Program-made: the position numbers and the translations under genes
Source: UBA2561 sp964577275
GTDB lineage: Bacteria; Bacteroidota; Bacteroidia; Cytophagales; Thermoflexibacteraceae
Assembly (NCBI GenBank): GCA_964577275.1
Contig: CAZNYR010000010.1
Coordinates: 1 to 58,450, forward strand
Direction: 5' to 3'
DNA: 58,450 nt
The notes under the pieces: model-generated
What the model was told of the DNA's origin: nothing
Seen by the model: only the letters and a program-made list of their open reading frames with translations
The model's database searches: none
In this document: positions 17,642 through 26,936 of the stretch, piece after piece
Layout of the letters: every line of letters begins with the position of its first letter
How positions within the stretch are numbered: the stretch's first letter is position 1

Positions 17642-18301
17642 TTATTTTTCGTGCCAGCCATATTCGCCACGAAGCGGCACGAACCGAAAATTATCGAATG
17701 CCTCAACGGTGGTATCGTTGTTTTCTGATGTTTTTGTCAGGCGCAACATTTGTTGTTGGTTGGGTGTGCCAACAGGAATGACCAAAACCCCGCCCACTTT
17801 GAGTTGATGAATCAAAGGCATCGGGACGTGTGGCGCACCCGCAGTAACCAAAATTTTATCGTAAGGCGCAAAAACGGCATATCCTTTTGAGCCATCTGCA
17901 TGGATGCAATTTGCTTTTTTGTAGCCAATTTTTTTGAGCAAAATTCTGGCATTTTTGTAAAGTAACTTATTGAATTCCAAGGAAGTAGTAATGCCACCTA
18001 ATTCTAATAAAATACACGTTTGATAGCCCGAACCCGTGCCGATTTCCAACACATTATTGCCTTTCTGAATATTCAATAATTCGGTTTGGAAAGCCACAGT
18101 CGAAGGCTGCGAAATGGTTTGTCCTTCGGCAATCGGGAAGGCTTTGTCCTCGTAGGCGTGTTCGAGGAAAGCACTATCCAAAAAATAATGGCGTGGCACA
18201 CTTCTCATGGCATCCAAAACCCGCTCGCTGGCGATATTTTTCGAGGCAATCAGGTCAATCAGACGACTTCGCATACCTTTGTGTTTGTAATTATCCTCCA
18301 T
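17642..18301 (-). CDS. pcm: Protein-L-isoaspartate O-methyltransferase
   Basis: The 219-residue enzyme methylates L-isoaspartyl residues in damaged proteins with SAM so they can revert to aspartate. Typical motifs are RVLDAMRSVPRHYFL (about 27-41), FPIAEGQTISQPSTVAFQTE (about 56-75, substrate loop with SQP), VLEIGTGSGYQT (SAM binding, about 84-95) and ILVTAGAPHVPMPLIHQL (about 148-165). Length is standard. It is convergent with recO with only 3 bases between the stop codons. Confidence 0.95.
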   Translation of the reverse strand: MEDNYKHKGMRSRLIDLIASKNIASERVLDAMRSVPRHYFLDSAFLEHAYEDKAFPIAEGQTISQPSTVAFQTELLNIQKGNNVLEIGTGSGYQTCILLELGGITTSLEFNKLLYKNARILLKKIGYKKANCIHADGSKGYAVFAPYDKILVTAGAPHVPMPLIHQLKVGGVLVIPVGTPNQQQMLRLTKTSENNDTTVEAFDNFRFVPLRGEYGWHEK

Positions 18302-18520
18302 TTTTCGGATGTTCCACGTTAAGTATCTGACAAAAAGTAGTAGGAAATTTAATTTTGATACAAGAGATTGATTTTCAGGTGATTAGATTATCCCAATATT
18401 TCTTCTTGATGTAATGTTTGTTTAAAAACACACCAAATATACCCAGAATTAAAGAAAATTTCAAATGATTGTATGAATTACGTCCGTGTAGATTTTTTTT
18501 GGGGAATGGATTTGAAACGA

Positions 18521-18555
18521 CAACCTTTACGAAATCATAGATTCCATAAAGGTTG
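18521..18555. repeat. Palindrome, AACCTT...AAGGTT family
   Basis: CAACCTTTA (18521-18529) pairs with TAAAGGTTG (18547-18555) across a 17-base loop. The right arm CCATAAAGGTT closely resembles the arm CCATGAAGGTT of the hairpin at 44714-44743, so the two are likely the same repeat family. It lies just past the 3' end of the vWA gene. There is no T-run, so an intrinsic terminator is doubtful. Confidence 0.55.
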
Positions 18556-18590
18556 ATAATCAATAAGTTAATAACAAAATTGCAGATTAA

Positions 18591-19730
18591 TTATTCCAAT
18601 ACTTGCGTAAATTCGCCTTTATGGATACGGAATTTTTCATCGCCAATAACGATGGTTTCGCCTTCATTGACATTAATAAGATTAATAATATCTTCTTCAA
18701 TCGTATGCACCGAGCCTCCTGTTTGTCGAGCCAGCGTTAAGTATTTGGGATTCACGCCTTTATCCGTGCCACAAAGAATAATTTTGAGGGGTTTTTTAAC
18801 CTTTTTGACCAATGCCAAATCGCGCGGTGTCGCCCAATTATCAGCAATCATCACGACATCACGGCAGTTTTGGCATATTGAAATCCCATGCAAAACCGCT
18901 TCGACATTATTTTCGGGTTCGTCGCCACCGTATCCGTTCATCATGGTTTTGTAGGCAGTGTGCAAAACGCTATCTAAAGATTCGGTTTTGGTGTCATAAA
19001 GTCCGCCTGTTTCGCCGATTTTTTTCAAAAAATTAGGCATTCGGTCGCCATCATTAAAAAATACGAAATGTTGTGCGGGGCGTTCGTGCATATTTAATTT
19101 GAGCCAAACCAAAAGTTGTGCAATATACGGGGACATACTGCCCGTCAAATCGGCAACGACCAACATATTTTCCCAGTCGGGATTTCGTCCCAAGACATTA
19201 ATGACGGTCGAATCGTCCAGATTTCGTGTGCCGTTCAGCACTTCGCTCAAATATCCTGCCTCGCCATCAAGGTCATCCATCGAAATTGTGGGCGAAGCTA
19301 TGGATTTGGTTACGATTTCAAAACCATGAAATAAGCGGGCTGCTTGTGTAGCTGAACTTGCACCATTTTGAGCGACTAATTCCCATTTGGCAGTTTGTTC
19401 ATAAATATTTGGGTCGAGCAGATACAGGGAAATCAATCGTTTTTTGGTCAGCCAATCCAAATCGGCATCTTCGGGATATTCGGTATAAATTAATCGGACG
19501 GTCTGAATTTCCTTTCCTTTTAGGCGTTGGAGCGCAGAAGTATTTAGAAATGAGGAACTTCCGTAAGCCATTTGCAAATAAACCACGTCAGGTTCTCCCA
19601 TTCGGATTTTGTATTTTGGCGTGCGTACTGTATCGGCATTGACCTGAATATCAACCTTGATATTTTGGGCTGATAATGTTCCCATGACAAAAATCACCCA
19701 GAAGAAACTCAAAATAAGACCCCGTTTCAT
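18591..19730 (-). CDS. Secreted von Willebrand factor A-like protein
   Basis: A 379-residue protein with a signal peptide (1-21, ending TLSAQ). A vWA-like domain begins near residue 187: MLVVADLTGSMS carries the metal-ion-dependent adhesion site D-x-T-G-S-x-S form at 194-200, and GGDEPEN at 268-274 supplies the later MIDAS aspartate. It therefore probably binds a divalent metal and a protein ligand. Two cysteines (286 and 289, ICQNC) are close together. The N-terminal 180 residues are unfamiliar. It is periplasmic or surface-exposed by inference. It lies between pcm and the fucose synthase gene; no chaperone-type AAA partner is adjacent. Confidence 0.78.
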   Translation of the reverse strand: MKRGLILSFFWVIFVMGTLSAQNIKVDIQVNADTVRTPKYKIRMGEPDVVYLQMAYGSSSFLNTSALQRLKGKEIQTVRLIYTEYPEDADLDWLTKKRLISLYLLDPNIYEQTAKWELVAQNGASSATQAARLFHGFEIVTKSIASPTISMDDLDGEAGYLSEVLNGTRNLDDSTVINVLGRNPDWENMLVVADLTGSMSPYIAQLLVWLKLNMHERPAQHFVFFNDGDRMPNFLKKIGETGGLYDTKTESLDSVLHTAYKTMMNGYGGDEPENNVEAVLHGISICQNCRDVVMIADNWATPRDLALVKKVKKPLKIILCGTDKGVNPKYLTLARQTGGSVHTIEEDIINLINVNEGETIVIGDEKFRIHKGEFTQVLE

Positions 19731-19983
19731 ATTTTTTTATGGAATTAAGTGAAAAAATAGCCTCTTTCTCAAGAAGGAAAATGTTATTTTCGGCAACCAT
19801 TTTCAGTGTCTGAAATTAGCGTGTATGTAACCCAAAAACGCCTACCGATTTTTCTTCGTTCGTTTGTGAAACGAATTTCGACAAAACCCCTCGAAATCTC
19901 TACCAATCAGGTGCTTTGAGGCATTAATTGATTGAATGCCAAAGATTTTCGTGTTTTTTTTAAGGCAGAAACAGAGTAAAAAA

Positions 19984-21036
19984 TTAAGACAAAAAAGTCG
20001 TTTGATAGACTTGCCGAATGCCAGCTTCGAGTTCGATGCGGTGTCGCCAGCCTGTTTGATGTAACTTACTGACATCCAGATATTTACGAGGTGTTCCGTC
20101 TGGTTTGCTCGTATTAAAAAACAAATCGCCCTCAAAACCAATGATTTTTTGAACGAGCAAGGCTAATTCCTTGATACTCAAATCTTTGCCAGTTCCGATA
20201 TTCAAAAATTGGGCTTGGTCATAATTTTGCATCAGCCAGACGCAGGCATCGGCAAGGTCATCGGCGTGCAAAAATTCTCGTTTGGGCGTTCCTGTTCCCC
20301 AAATTTCAATTTTTATCGTTTGATTTTCAGTCATAATGCCATAATTCCTTAGTAAATCTATGATTTCGGCATCTGACAAATTGATGTAATATTTTTGATG
20401 AATGGGTTGTTTTTTAAGATTGATTCGTATTTTCGTAAAGTCTTGATTTTCGATACATTTTCCGAGATAAAATTTACGAATCAAGGCGGGCAAAACGTGC
20501 GAATTTTGTAGGTCATAATTATCGTGATTGCCGTATAAATTGGTAGGCATCACCGAAATAAAAGCGCATCCGTATTGCGTCCGATAGGCTTGACACATTT
20601 TGATGCCCGCTATTTTGGCGATGGCATACGGCTCGTTGGTGGGTTCTAAAAGTCCTGTCAGCAGTGTATTTTCCTGTAAAGGTTGGGGCGCAAACTTGGG
20701 ATAAATGCAAGATGAACCCAAAAAAAGTAATTTTTTGACTTTATGGACATACGACTGATGTATGATATTATTCTGAATCTGCAAATTATCATATAAAAAT
20801 TCGGCTCGATAGGTATTATTTGCCACAATTCCGCCGACTTTGGCTGCCGCCAGAAAGACAAATTCGGGTTTTTCTTGTTCAAAAAAATCGGCAACGGCTT
20901 GTTGGTTTCGTAAATCTAATTGGGTCGAAGTTTTTAACACAAAATTCGTATAACCTTTTGATTTTAAATGATTTAGTATCGCCGAACCGACCATTCCTCG
21001 ATGTCCTGCGATGTATATTTTTGCGTTTTGATTCAT
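19984..21036 (-). CDS. fcl: GDP-L-fucose synthase
   Basis: The 350-residue short-chain dehydrogenase-like enzyme makes GDP-L-fucose from GDP-4-keto-6-deoxymannose by epimerisation and NADPH reduction, for surface glycans. Motifs are IYIAGHRGMVGSAI (nucleotide binding, about 7-20), AAAKVGGI (about 63-70), FLGSSCIYP (about 105-113) and the catalytic Tyr-x3-Lys in EPYAIAKIAG. WGTGTPKREFLH marks the substrate-side loop. Compared with the roughly 320-residue E. coli enzyme it has an insertion of about 40 residues before that loop (around 195-235). The GDP-mannose dehydratase gene (gmd) is not in the window. Confidence 0.93.
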   Translation of the reverse strand: MNQNAKIYIAGHRGMVGSAILNHLKSKGYTNFVLKTSTQLDLRNQQAVADFFEQEKPEFVFLAAAKVGGIVANNTYRAEFLYDNLQIQNNIIHQSYVHKVKKLLFLGSSCIYPKFAPQPLQENTLLTGLLEPTNEPYAIAKIAGIKMCQAYRTQYGCAFISVMPTNLYGNHDNYDLQNSHVLPALIRKFYLGKCIENQDFTKIRINLKKQPIHQKYYINLSDAEIIDLLRNYGIMTENQTIKIEIWGTGTPKREFLHADDLADACVWLMQNYDQAQFLNIGTGKDLSIKELALLVQKIIGFEGDLFFNTSKPDGTPRKYLDVSKLHQTGWRHRIELEAGIRQVYQTTFLS

Positions 21037-21090
21037 GTCTTTGGTTTAATTTCTAAAAAAGATGAATACGAAAAATAATATCAAATCCAT

Positions 21091-21131
21091 AAAAAATCCA
21101 TCACCTCAATTCATCGAATCAAGATGATGGA
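21091..21131 (-). terminator. Putative terminator of the Cache-channel gene
   Basis: Read on the minus strand, TCCATCA and TGATGGA (21097-21103 and 21125-21131) form a 7-bp stem followed by six Ts (21091-21096). It lies about 60 bases past the stop codon at 21191, a plausible position for an intrinsic terminator. The 21-base loop is long, so confidence is modest. Confidence 0.4.
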
Positions 21132-21190
21132 AATGAAACGTAAGAATTTTTGTTTTAAAGTTATGAAATAGGGTAATTTTCTAATAAATT

Positions 21191-23389
21191 CTAATAAAAT
21201 TGAATGACCGTAACGATGAACATAATGCCAAAAAATACAGGCCAATACAATACTTTCATCAGGAAACCATCATTTCGATTCCAGATTTCGAGGCGTTTAT
21301 CATCCGAGATAAATAATAAAGACATCAGCGAAATCCAGAGCAAAATAAAATACATCACAAAATAAAAATATTCGATATAGACGATATGCCCCGAAGCGAG
21401 TTTTTCGCGCGTATAAACGTGCGAAACAATCAATACAAAATACAAACTGGCGCAATATCCCAAGACCGAAGAGGAATTAAAACCCGTCAATTCCATTTTT
21501 TCAGGGTTTCGGCTTTGGGTCATTAGAATGGCAAAAACCAAAAACGCCACGACCACAATCGGCACTACTTCGCCAATAAATGGACTCATGAAATCTCGTT
21601 GCACAGATAAATTAAAGAATAGTTCTGGCTCCCAACGTTCGGTTACGCTTCGCTTTTGGTCGTGAATAAGTTTAAGCAAATCGAGATTGACGTTACTGGG
21701 GTTAAATCCGAAATTAGAATTGTATTTCACAATTCGGTAACTGTAATAACTACTCATGCACTTCCAATCGCCCAAAATTAAATCGCTGTCCACGCCCGGT
21801 TTGGTATCGGCTGATGTATCGTTATAAGAAGACAAATCAGGCACTAAATAAATGTGATTATCAAAACCTTTGGAGCGCACCCGTAGCCAAATATCTTCAG
21901 AATCAAAGGGATAGGCTTCATAATTGAAGGGTTGGCGCAAGACCACCGTAAATTCCCACATCTTGGTGATGGAATCTTGTTGAATGAAATTATACTCGGC
22001 ACTTTCGGATTCGGGAAAGAAAATATTAGGCTCATCTTCGGGCATTTCTACGCCTTCGGCGGTAAATTTTTGCCAAATATATCCATTGACCAATAAATTA
22101 TTAGCCCCTTGAAACTCAATGGTTTGCACAAAAAATCCTGTCGGAATAAATTTGGCAGCATTATCCGAAACCCCCAAATTGCCTAACGCCGAATGAATAT
22201 TTGATTCGTCATAAATTATAGCCTCCTCGTAACTGGGCTTGCGTGTATAGCTCAAAGACAAATACCAAATCATCACCATTCCCAAAGCACAAACGACTGA
22301 AAATGAGGTCGAAAAGCTCCAGATTATTACCGAAGAGGCTTCCGTTCGGTATGCACCTGATAAAACATACAAAAACCCAATCAAGGCAAGGACACCCGCT
22401 ACGGTGGTGCTGATAGTTTTCTGTCGAATACTCATATCGAACTTTTTGAGCATTTCATCTTGGCTATACACAATGCCCAAAATCCAGCCTGTCGAGGGAA
22501 CTTTCTGATAAAAAACCCATTGATTATCAACCAGTTTGGCGGGATGTTTTTCAATATCTTTGGGCAAATTGTGCAGCATTTCGGACTCTTCCGAAGTGAG
22601 TTGCAAATCCTTAATATTTTCGCCCAAATACTTTTGACGAGGATGCGAAACGATTTTTCCGCTCGGCGTAATCAGAAATCCAAAACTGGTTTTTCCGCTG
22701 CCCAAGCGTGAAACTTCCTGCCAGATTTGGTCTAAACGATAATCGGCACAAACTACGCCCGCCATCCATTTGCCGTTTTTATCCTTTTTGAGGCGATTTG
22801 TGATGACGGAATCTTGTCCCTGATAATAAAACGGCAACTGATACCCCGTAAAAAGGGCATTGCCTGCACGCCCAAAATGGGGTTCTGTCCAGCAAGCTCC
22901 TTTTTTGAGCGGAAAATGATACCAGTCGGTATAAATATTCTGGTCGGTGCGGGTATAATCATACACATCATTAATATAAATCAAGTCTAATTTTTCGTTC
23001 GGCGCACGAAAATAAGGCGCATACAAAGCGGAATCATAAAACACATAAGGCTCAAAAGCCACCGTCAGTCCGATATTGGCACTGTGCATTCCTTTCGCAT
23101 TTTCAAGTACTCTATTGCCTACTTTTTCCTGAATTTGTGAGTACTTAATTGTCCCATCCGAGAGGTCTTGGGCAGTCGAATTTGCCAGTTTCATCATATT
23201 CTGAAACCGATTCTCAACAATGTTTACCGCTTCTTTGGCTTCGTTGAGCGTTTTGATTTTTGCCTCTTCGATAATTGACCAAGATTGAGTTATGATGACA
23301 AAAAGTTGGTACGCAAAAAAACAAAAACTAAGTCCCGAAATCGCCAAAACAATATTGCGGCGTATCAGGTGCGGTGTATAGGTTTGCAT
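21191..23389 (-). CDS. Double-Cache sensor fused to a pentameric ligand-gated ion channel-like module
   Basis: A 732-residue membrane protein with seven predicted transmembrane segments. TM1 is about residues 12-34. Residues about 38-325 form a periplasmic dCache-like domain (TDWYHFP near 154, GACWTEPHFGR near 164, FGFLITPSGKIVSHP near 236). TM2 (about 326-345) and TM3 (about 352-378) follow. Residues about 412-597 look like a Cys-loop/Pro-loop receptor beta-sandwich, with NYEAYPFDSEDIWLRV at 489-504 matching the YPFD-x(Q/E) loop of GLIC/ELIC-type channels, without the flanking disulfide. M1-M4 are about 603-624, 638-658, 669-692 and 709-730; M1 contains the expected proline (VVPIVVV) and M4 ends the protein outside. 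The topology agrees with a channel. Inference: a small ligand sensed by Cache and/or the receptor domain gates ion flow. Neighbouring genes give no clue to the ligand. Confidence 0.75.
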   Translation of the reverse strand: MQTYTPHLIRRNIVLAISGLSFCFFAYQLFVIITQSWSIIEEAKIKTLNEAKEAVNIVENRFQNMMKLANSTAQDLSDGTIKYSQIQEKVGNRVLENAKGMHSANIGLTVAFEPYVFYDSALYAPYFRAPNEKLDLIYINDVYDYTRTDQNIYTDWYHFPLKKGACWTEPHFGRAGNALFTGYQLPFYYQGQDSVITNRLKKDKNGKWMAGVVCADYRLDQIWQEVSRLGSGKTSFGFLITPSGKIVSHPRQKYLGENIKDLQLTSEESEMLHNLPKDIEKHPAKLVDNQWVFYQKVPSTGWILGIVYSQDEMLKKFDMSIRQKTISTTVAGVLALIGFLYVLSGAYRTEASSVIIWSFSTSFSVVCALGMVMIWYLSLSYTRKPSYEEAIIYDESNIHSALGNLGVSDNAAKFIPTGFFVQTIEFQGANNLLVNGYIWQKFTAEGVEMPEDEPNIFFPESESAEYNFIQQDSITKMWEFTVVLRQPFNYEAYPFDSEDIWLRVRSKGFDNHIYLVPDLSSYNDTSADTKPGVDSDLILGDWKCMSSYYSYRIVKYNSNFGFNPSNVNLDLLKLIHDQKRSVTERWEPELFFNLSVQRDFMSPFIGEVVPIVVVAFLVFAILMTQSRNPEKMELTGFNSSSVLGYCASLYFVLIVSHVYTREKLASGHIVYIEYFYFVMYFILLWISLMSLLFISDDKRLEIWNRNDGFLMKVLYWPVFFGIMFIVTVIQFY

Positions 23390-23627
23390 AAGCCTTGTTT
23401 GATTTTTGTTGTGTTAAATTGGAATTATTTTAATTCATAAATCATGAGCCTCTCCCAAAACTGCATTTTGTTTGGGGCATCATTCAGGAAAATGACCACA
23501 CAAAGTTTGATGAAATTCCTTGAACTTTTGACCGTAACTCACTAAAAATTAGTAGATTCGTGATTATTAGGTTATTTCCTTAGGCAAAATATTAAAATTT
23601 ATACAAAGTTTCAAATCTCAAAGTTTT

Positions 23628-24800
23628 ATGCGCCCAATAATTTTTAAATCTACTCTTTGGTTGATGGGGCTTTATGCCTTGATTTCCATCGGCATTTTTT
23701 GGATTTATGGAGTTAAAAATGTAAATGATTCGGCTCGTTATCTGAATTATGCACACCATTTGCACACACAATTTTATGTCGATGCACACAATATTTGGTA
23801 TTTTGGGTATGTTTTGTTTATCTTTTTGATACAGCAATTCTCTGATAATGAGTTATTTATAATTTTAATGCAATATTTTTTGGGAGCTTGGGCAGTCATC
23901 GCATTGTATCGAGCCTCTTGGCTTTTGCACCAAAATCAAGAAGCGGCATGGCTGACCGCATTAGGATATATCTTATTTATTGACATGATGGCATGGAATT
24001 CTTACATCCTTTGTGAGTCCTTTTATTGTTCGATGATGTGTTTTTCCTTGTATGGATTGGTCTGGATTTATCGTTCCCAACGCATTTATTTTTGGCAATA
24101 TGCTTTGGTGGGCATGACGCTTTTATGGACTATTTTTACCAAGCCTTCGAGCGTAGCTCTGACGGGAGCTTGTCTGTTTAGTTTACTTTTTTGGTTTTAT
24201 AAATACCTGATTCACAATAAGTTAAAAAACATTTTCAGTATTTTTTTTGGCATAGGATTTTTAATTTTGATTAATAAAATGCTGACCACTTTTCGGCTTA
24301 TCGAAGTCTATGAATTGGGCGAAATTATTTTTGCAACTGCCCGAATGCCATATCGCCCCGTCTTTGAATGGCTGATGCTCAAGGCACCAGAAAATATCTA
24401 TATTCCGCCCAAAAATTACACGCCAATTTACCGTTTATTAAGTTTTATGGTGCATAATCCTATCTTTTTTTCAAAATTATTTTTTTCAAAATTATTTTAT
24501 TTCGTGGTTCATATTCGACCTTATTGGTCTTGGAAACATAATTTTTTCTCGATATTGGTCTTATTTCCGACCTATTTTTATGTTTTTCGTGTGTTTTTTC
24601 GTCAAACACTATCCATTCATGTACGGAGTTTTGCCTTTATCTTTTTAAGCCTTCAAGCTCTGATTGTCAGCCTAACGGTTGTGGATTGGGATGGGCGTTT
24701 TTTGATGCCTGTGATGCCTGTTTTGTTTCTATTGATTGGTGATGAAATCCGAAAAACGAATCAAATTACATATCTATTTTTTGGCAAAAACTCGAAATAA
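23628..24800 (+). CDS. Polytopic membrane protein, probable GT-C glycosyltransferase
   Basis: A 390-residue protein with about 9-11 hydrophobic segments. After TM1 an acidic motif VNDSARYL (about 31-38) sits in the first external loop, where GT-C enzymes (ArnT/PMT/PIG-M type) carry the catalytic aspartate. VVDWDGRFLMPVMPVLFLL near residue 350 resembles the conserved C-terminal (D/E)-x-R-(Y/F)-xx-P signature of that superfamily. Probable role: transfer of a sugar from a polyprenyl-phosphate donor at the periplasmic face. The bases 24466-24500 contain a direct repeat giving FFSKLFFSKLF. Substrate unknown; a non-enzymatic polytopic protein remains possible. Confidence 0.6.
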   Translation: MRPIIFKSTLWLMGLYALISIGIFWIYGVKNVNDSARYLNYAHHLHTQFYVDAHNIWYFGYVLFIFLIQQFSDNELFIILMQYFLGAWAVIALYRASWLLHQNQEAAWLTALGYILFIDMMAWNSYILCESFYCSMMCFSLYGLVWIYRSQRIYFWQYALVGMTLLWTIFTKPSSVALTGACLFSLLFWFYKYLIHNKLKNIFSIFFGIGFLILINKMLTTFRLIEVYELGEIIFATARMPYRPVFEWLMLKAPENIYIPPKNYTPIYRLLSFMVHNPIFFSKLFFSKLFYFVVHIRPYWSWKHNFFSILVLFPTYFYVFRVFFRQTLSIHVRSFAFIFLSLQALIVSLTVVDWDGRFLMPVMPVLFLLIGDEIRKTNQITYLFFGKNSK

Positions 24801-24924
24801 TGATAGGATATTATTGCTTTTTTTAGGAATATACTACATGAAATAAATCGTCATAAATGGCTAAATTTTGATTTTTTTATCTATATTCCTTCCCAAAACT
24901 TATTTGATTATAAACCCAAAACGT

Positions 24925-26823
24925 ATGAAATTTTTTGCTTTTGGACTTTTGAGCCTGTCGATTCTGACCCTATGGGCTTGCTCCGGCGATTCAACCGAAT
25001 CCAACACAACTACCGAAGAAGAAACCTCTTCCGAGTCCACACCAAATCAAAGTAAACTTGTTGTGTATCAGGTATTTACACGACTTTTTGGCAACAAAAA
25101 TACGACAAATAAAATGTGGGGAACGATGGAAGAAAACGGCGTAGGAAAATTTGATGATTTTACCGATACAGCATTGCAAAGTATTAAGCGACTGGGCGTT
25201 ACGCACATTTGGTACACGGGTGTTCCGCATCATGCCGTGATTCGGGATTATACCAAATTTGGGATTTCTGACGATGACCCCGATGTAGTTAAGGGGCGAG
25301 CAGGGTCGCCGTATGCGGTCAAGGATTATTACAACGTGAATCCCGATTTGGCGACAGACCCCGCCAAACGTTTAGAAGAGTTTCAGGCATTAATTAAACG
25401 GACACACCAAAACGGCATGAAAGTCATTATTGACATCGTACCGAATCATGTGGCTCGGAATTATATATCCATTTCCAAACCTCAAGGCATCAAAGACTTT
25501 GGCGAAAATGACAATAAAACCGTAGAATATGCACGAAATAACAACTTTTATTACATCCCGAATGAGCCTTTTCAAGTCCCTGAATCCTTGAATGATTACC
25601 GACCTTTGGGCGGAGAAAAACATCCTTTGGCAGATGGAAAATTTGATGAAAACCCTGCAAAATGGACAGGAAATGGCTCACGAAAAGCCCAGCCACATTT
25701 CCACGATTGGTACGAAACAGTCAAGGTAAATTATGGCATCAAACCTGACGGAACGAAAGATTTTGATACGCTCCCACCTGATTTTGCTCAAAAAAATTAT
25801 GAAGAACATTTTGCATTTTGGCAAGATAAAGATGTACCTGATTCGTGGATAAAATTCCGTGATATTGCCTTGTATTGGATTGAAATGGGCGTGGATGGTT
25901 TTCGGTATGATATGGCAGAAATGGTGCCTGTCGAGTTTTGGAGTTATATGAATTCTGCAATAAAAACTAAAAATTCGGATACATTTATCATGGCTGAAGT
26001 ATATAATCCAGATTTATATCGAGATTATATCCGACTTGGAAAAATGGATTATTTGTATGATAAAGTGGGATTGTATGATGTCCTAAAACCGATTATGCAA
26101 GGCAAGTCTGAAACCGATAAAATTGTACAAATCCAAGAATCTGTGTTGGACATCGAACAGCATTTGCTTCACTTTTTGGAAAATCACGATGAGCAACGTA
26201 TTGCCAGTTCTGCTTTCGCGGGGGATGCCCAAAAAGGGAAGCCTGCGATGGTGGTTTCGACCTTATTAAGTCGTTCGCCAACCATGATTTATTTTGGGCA
26301 AGAAGTGGGCGAAGCAGGTTATCAAAAAGCAGGATTTGGCGATTCGACCCGAACGACAATTTTTGATTATTGGGGCGTACCCGAACACCAAAAATGGATG
26401 AATGACGGTACATTTGATGGTGGACAACTAACTGATAATCAAAGAGATTTGCGTCAGTTTTATGTGAATTTGTTACGTTTTTCGGCGACAAGCCAGGCGT
26501 TATTAGGTGAATATCAAGAGATTCATACGGCAAATCGGCAGGCAAACAAAAATTATGACCAAAAGCTATTTTCTTTCGTGCGTTGGAATCAAGACGAAAA
26601 ACTAATAATTGTGAGTAATTTTGATGCCGAAAAACAGTATGATTTGCCTCTGGTGATTCCTGTGGAAATTATCGAAAAATGGAAACTGGACAAGGCAGAA
26701 TATGAAGTTACTGACCAACTTTACCAACAATTTTCGGCAAAAATGACCCTCAAAAATGGCGTAGGAGAGATAATGGTCAAACTTGCGCCTTTGGAATCGC
26801 TGGTGCTGAAAATCACAAAATAA
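24925..26823 (+). CDS. GH13 alpha-amylase-family lipoprotein
   Basis: A 632-residue enzyme started at the ATG at 24925, because MKFFAFGLLSLSILTLWACSG is a lipoprotein signal with lipobox L-W-A-C; an upstream ATG at 24868 would add a hydrophobic tail before it. The TIM barrel carries all GH13 catalytic residues: nucleophile Asp about 329 (GFRYDMAE), acid/base Glu about 358 (IMAEVYNP) and Asp about 422 (FLENHDEQR), plus the DIVPNHVARN region I. A Thr/Glu/Ser-rich linker follows the lipid anchor, and the C-terminal 90 residues fit an all-beta amylase C domain. It probably cleaves alpha-glucans at the membrane. No SusC/SusD pair is adjacent. Confidence 0.92.
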   Translation: MKFFAFGLLSLSILTLWACSGDSTESNTTTEEETSSESTPNQSKLVVYQVFTRLFGNKNTTNKMWGTMEENGVGKFDDFTDTALQSIKRLGVTHIWYTGVPHHAVIRDYTKFGISDDDPDVVKGRAGSPYAVKDYYNVNPDLATDPAKRLEEFQALIKRTHQNGMKVIIDIVPNHVARNYISISKPQGIKDFGENDNKTVEYARNNNFYYIPNEPFQVPESLNDYRPLGGEKHPLADGKFDENPAKWTGNGSRKAQPHFHDWYETVKVNYGIKPDGTKDFDTLPPDFAQKNYEEHFAFWQDKDVPDSWIKFRDIALYWIEMGVDGFRYDMAEMVPVEFWSYMNSAIKTKNSDTFIMAEVYNPDLYRDYIRLGKMDYLYDKVGLYDVLKPIMQGKSETDKIVQIQESVLDIEQHLLHFLENHDEQRIASSAFAGDAQKGKPAMVVSTLLSRSPTMIYFGQEVGEAGYQKAGFGDSTRTTIFDYWGVPEHQKWMNDGTFDGGQLTDNQRDLRQFYVNLLRFSATSQALLGEYQEIHTANRQANKNYDQKLFSFVRWNQDEKLIIVSNFDAEKQYDLPLVIPVEIIEKWKLDKAEYEVTDQLYQQFSAKMTLKNGVGEIMVKLAPLESLVLKITK

Positions 26824-26830
26824 TGTCCAA

Positions 26831-26863
26831 AACTTTGTCAAAATTCTACACTTTGGCAAAGTT
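26831..26863. repeat. Dispersed palindrome, AACTTTG family
   Basis: AACTTTGTCAAA (26831-26842) pairs with TTTGGCAAAGTT (26852-26863) with one G-T pair and a 9-base loop. The 3' flank AAATCCTTGATT is shared almost exactly with the copy at 51220-51254 (AAGTCCTTGATT), so the repeat is longer than the hairpin. It lies 8 bases after the amylase stop and may terminate that transcript. Confidence 0.75.
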
Positions 26864-26936
26864 AAATCCTTGATTTACAAGGAAATAAGTCAGTTATTTT
26901 ATATGGAATAAAGTTTTATAAAAACCAAAAAATACG

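Noticed and set aside
18375..18563. 62-codon minus-strand frame between pcm and the vWA gene
   Set aside because: No homology signal; it contains part of a palindrome and is very AT-rich.
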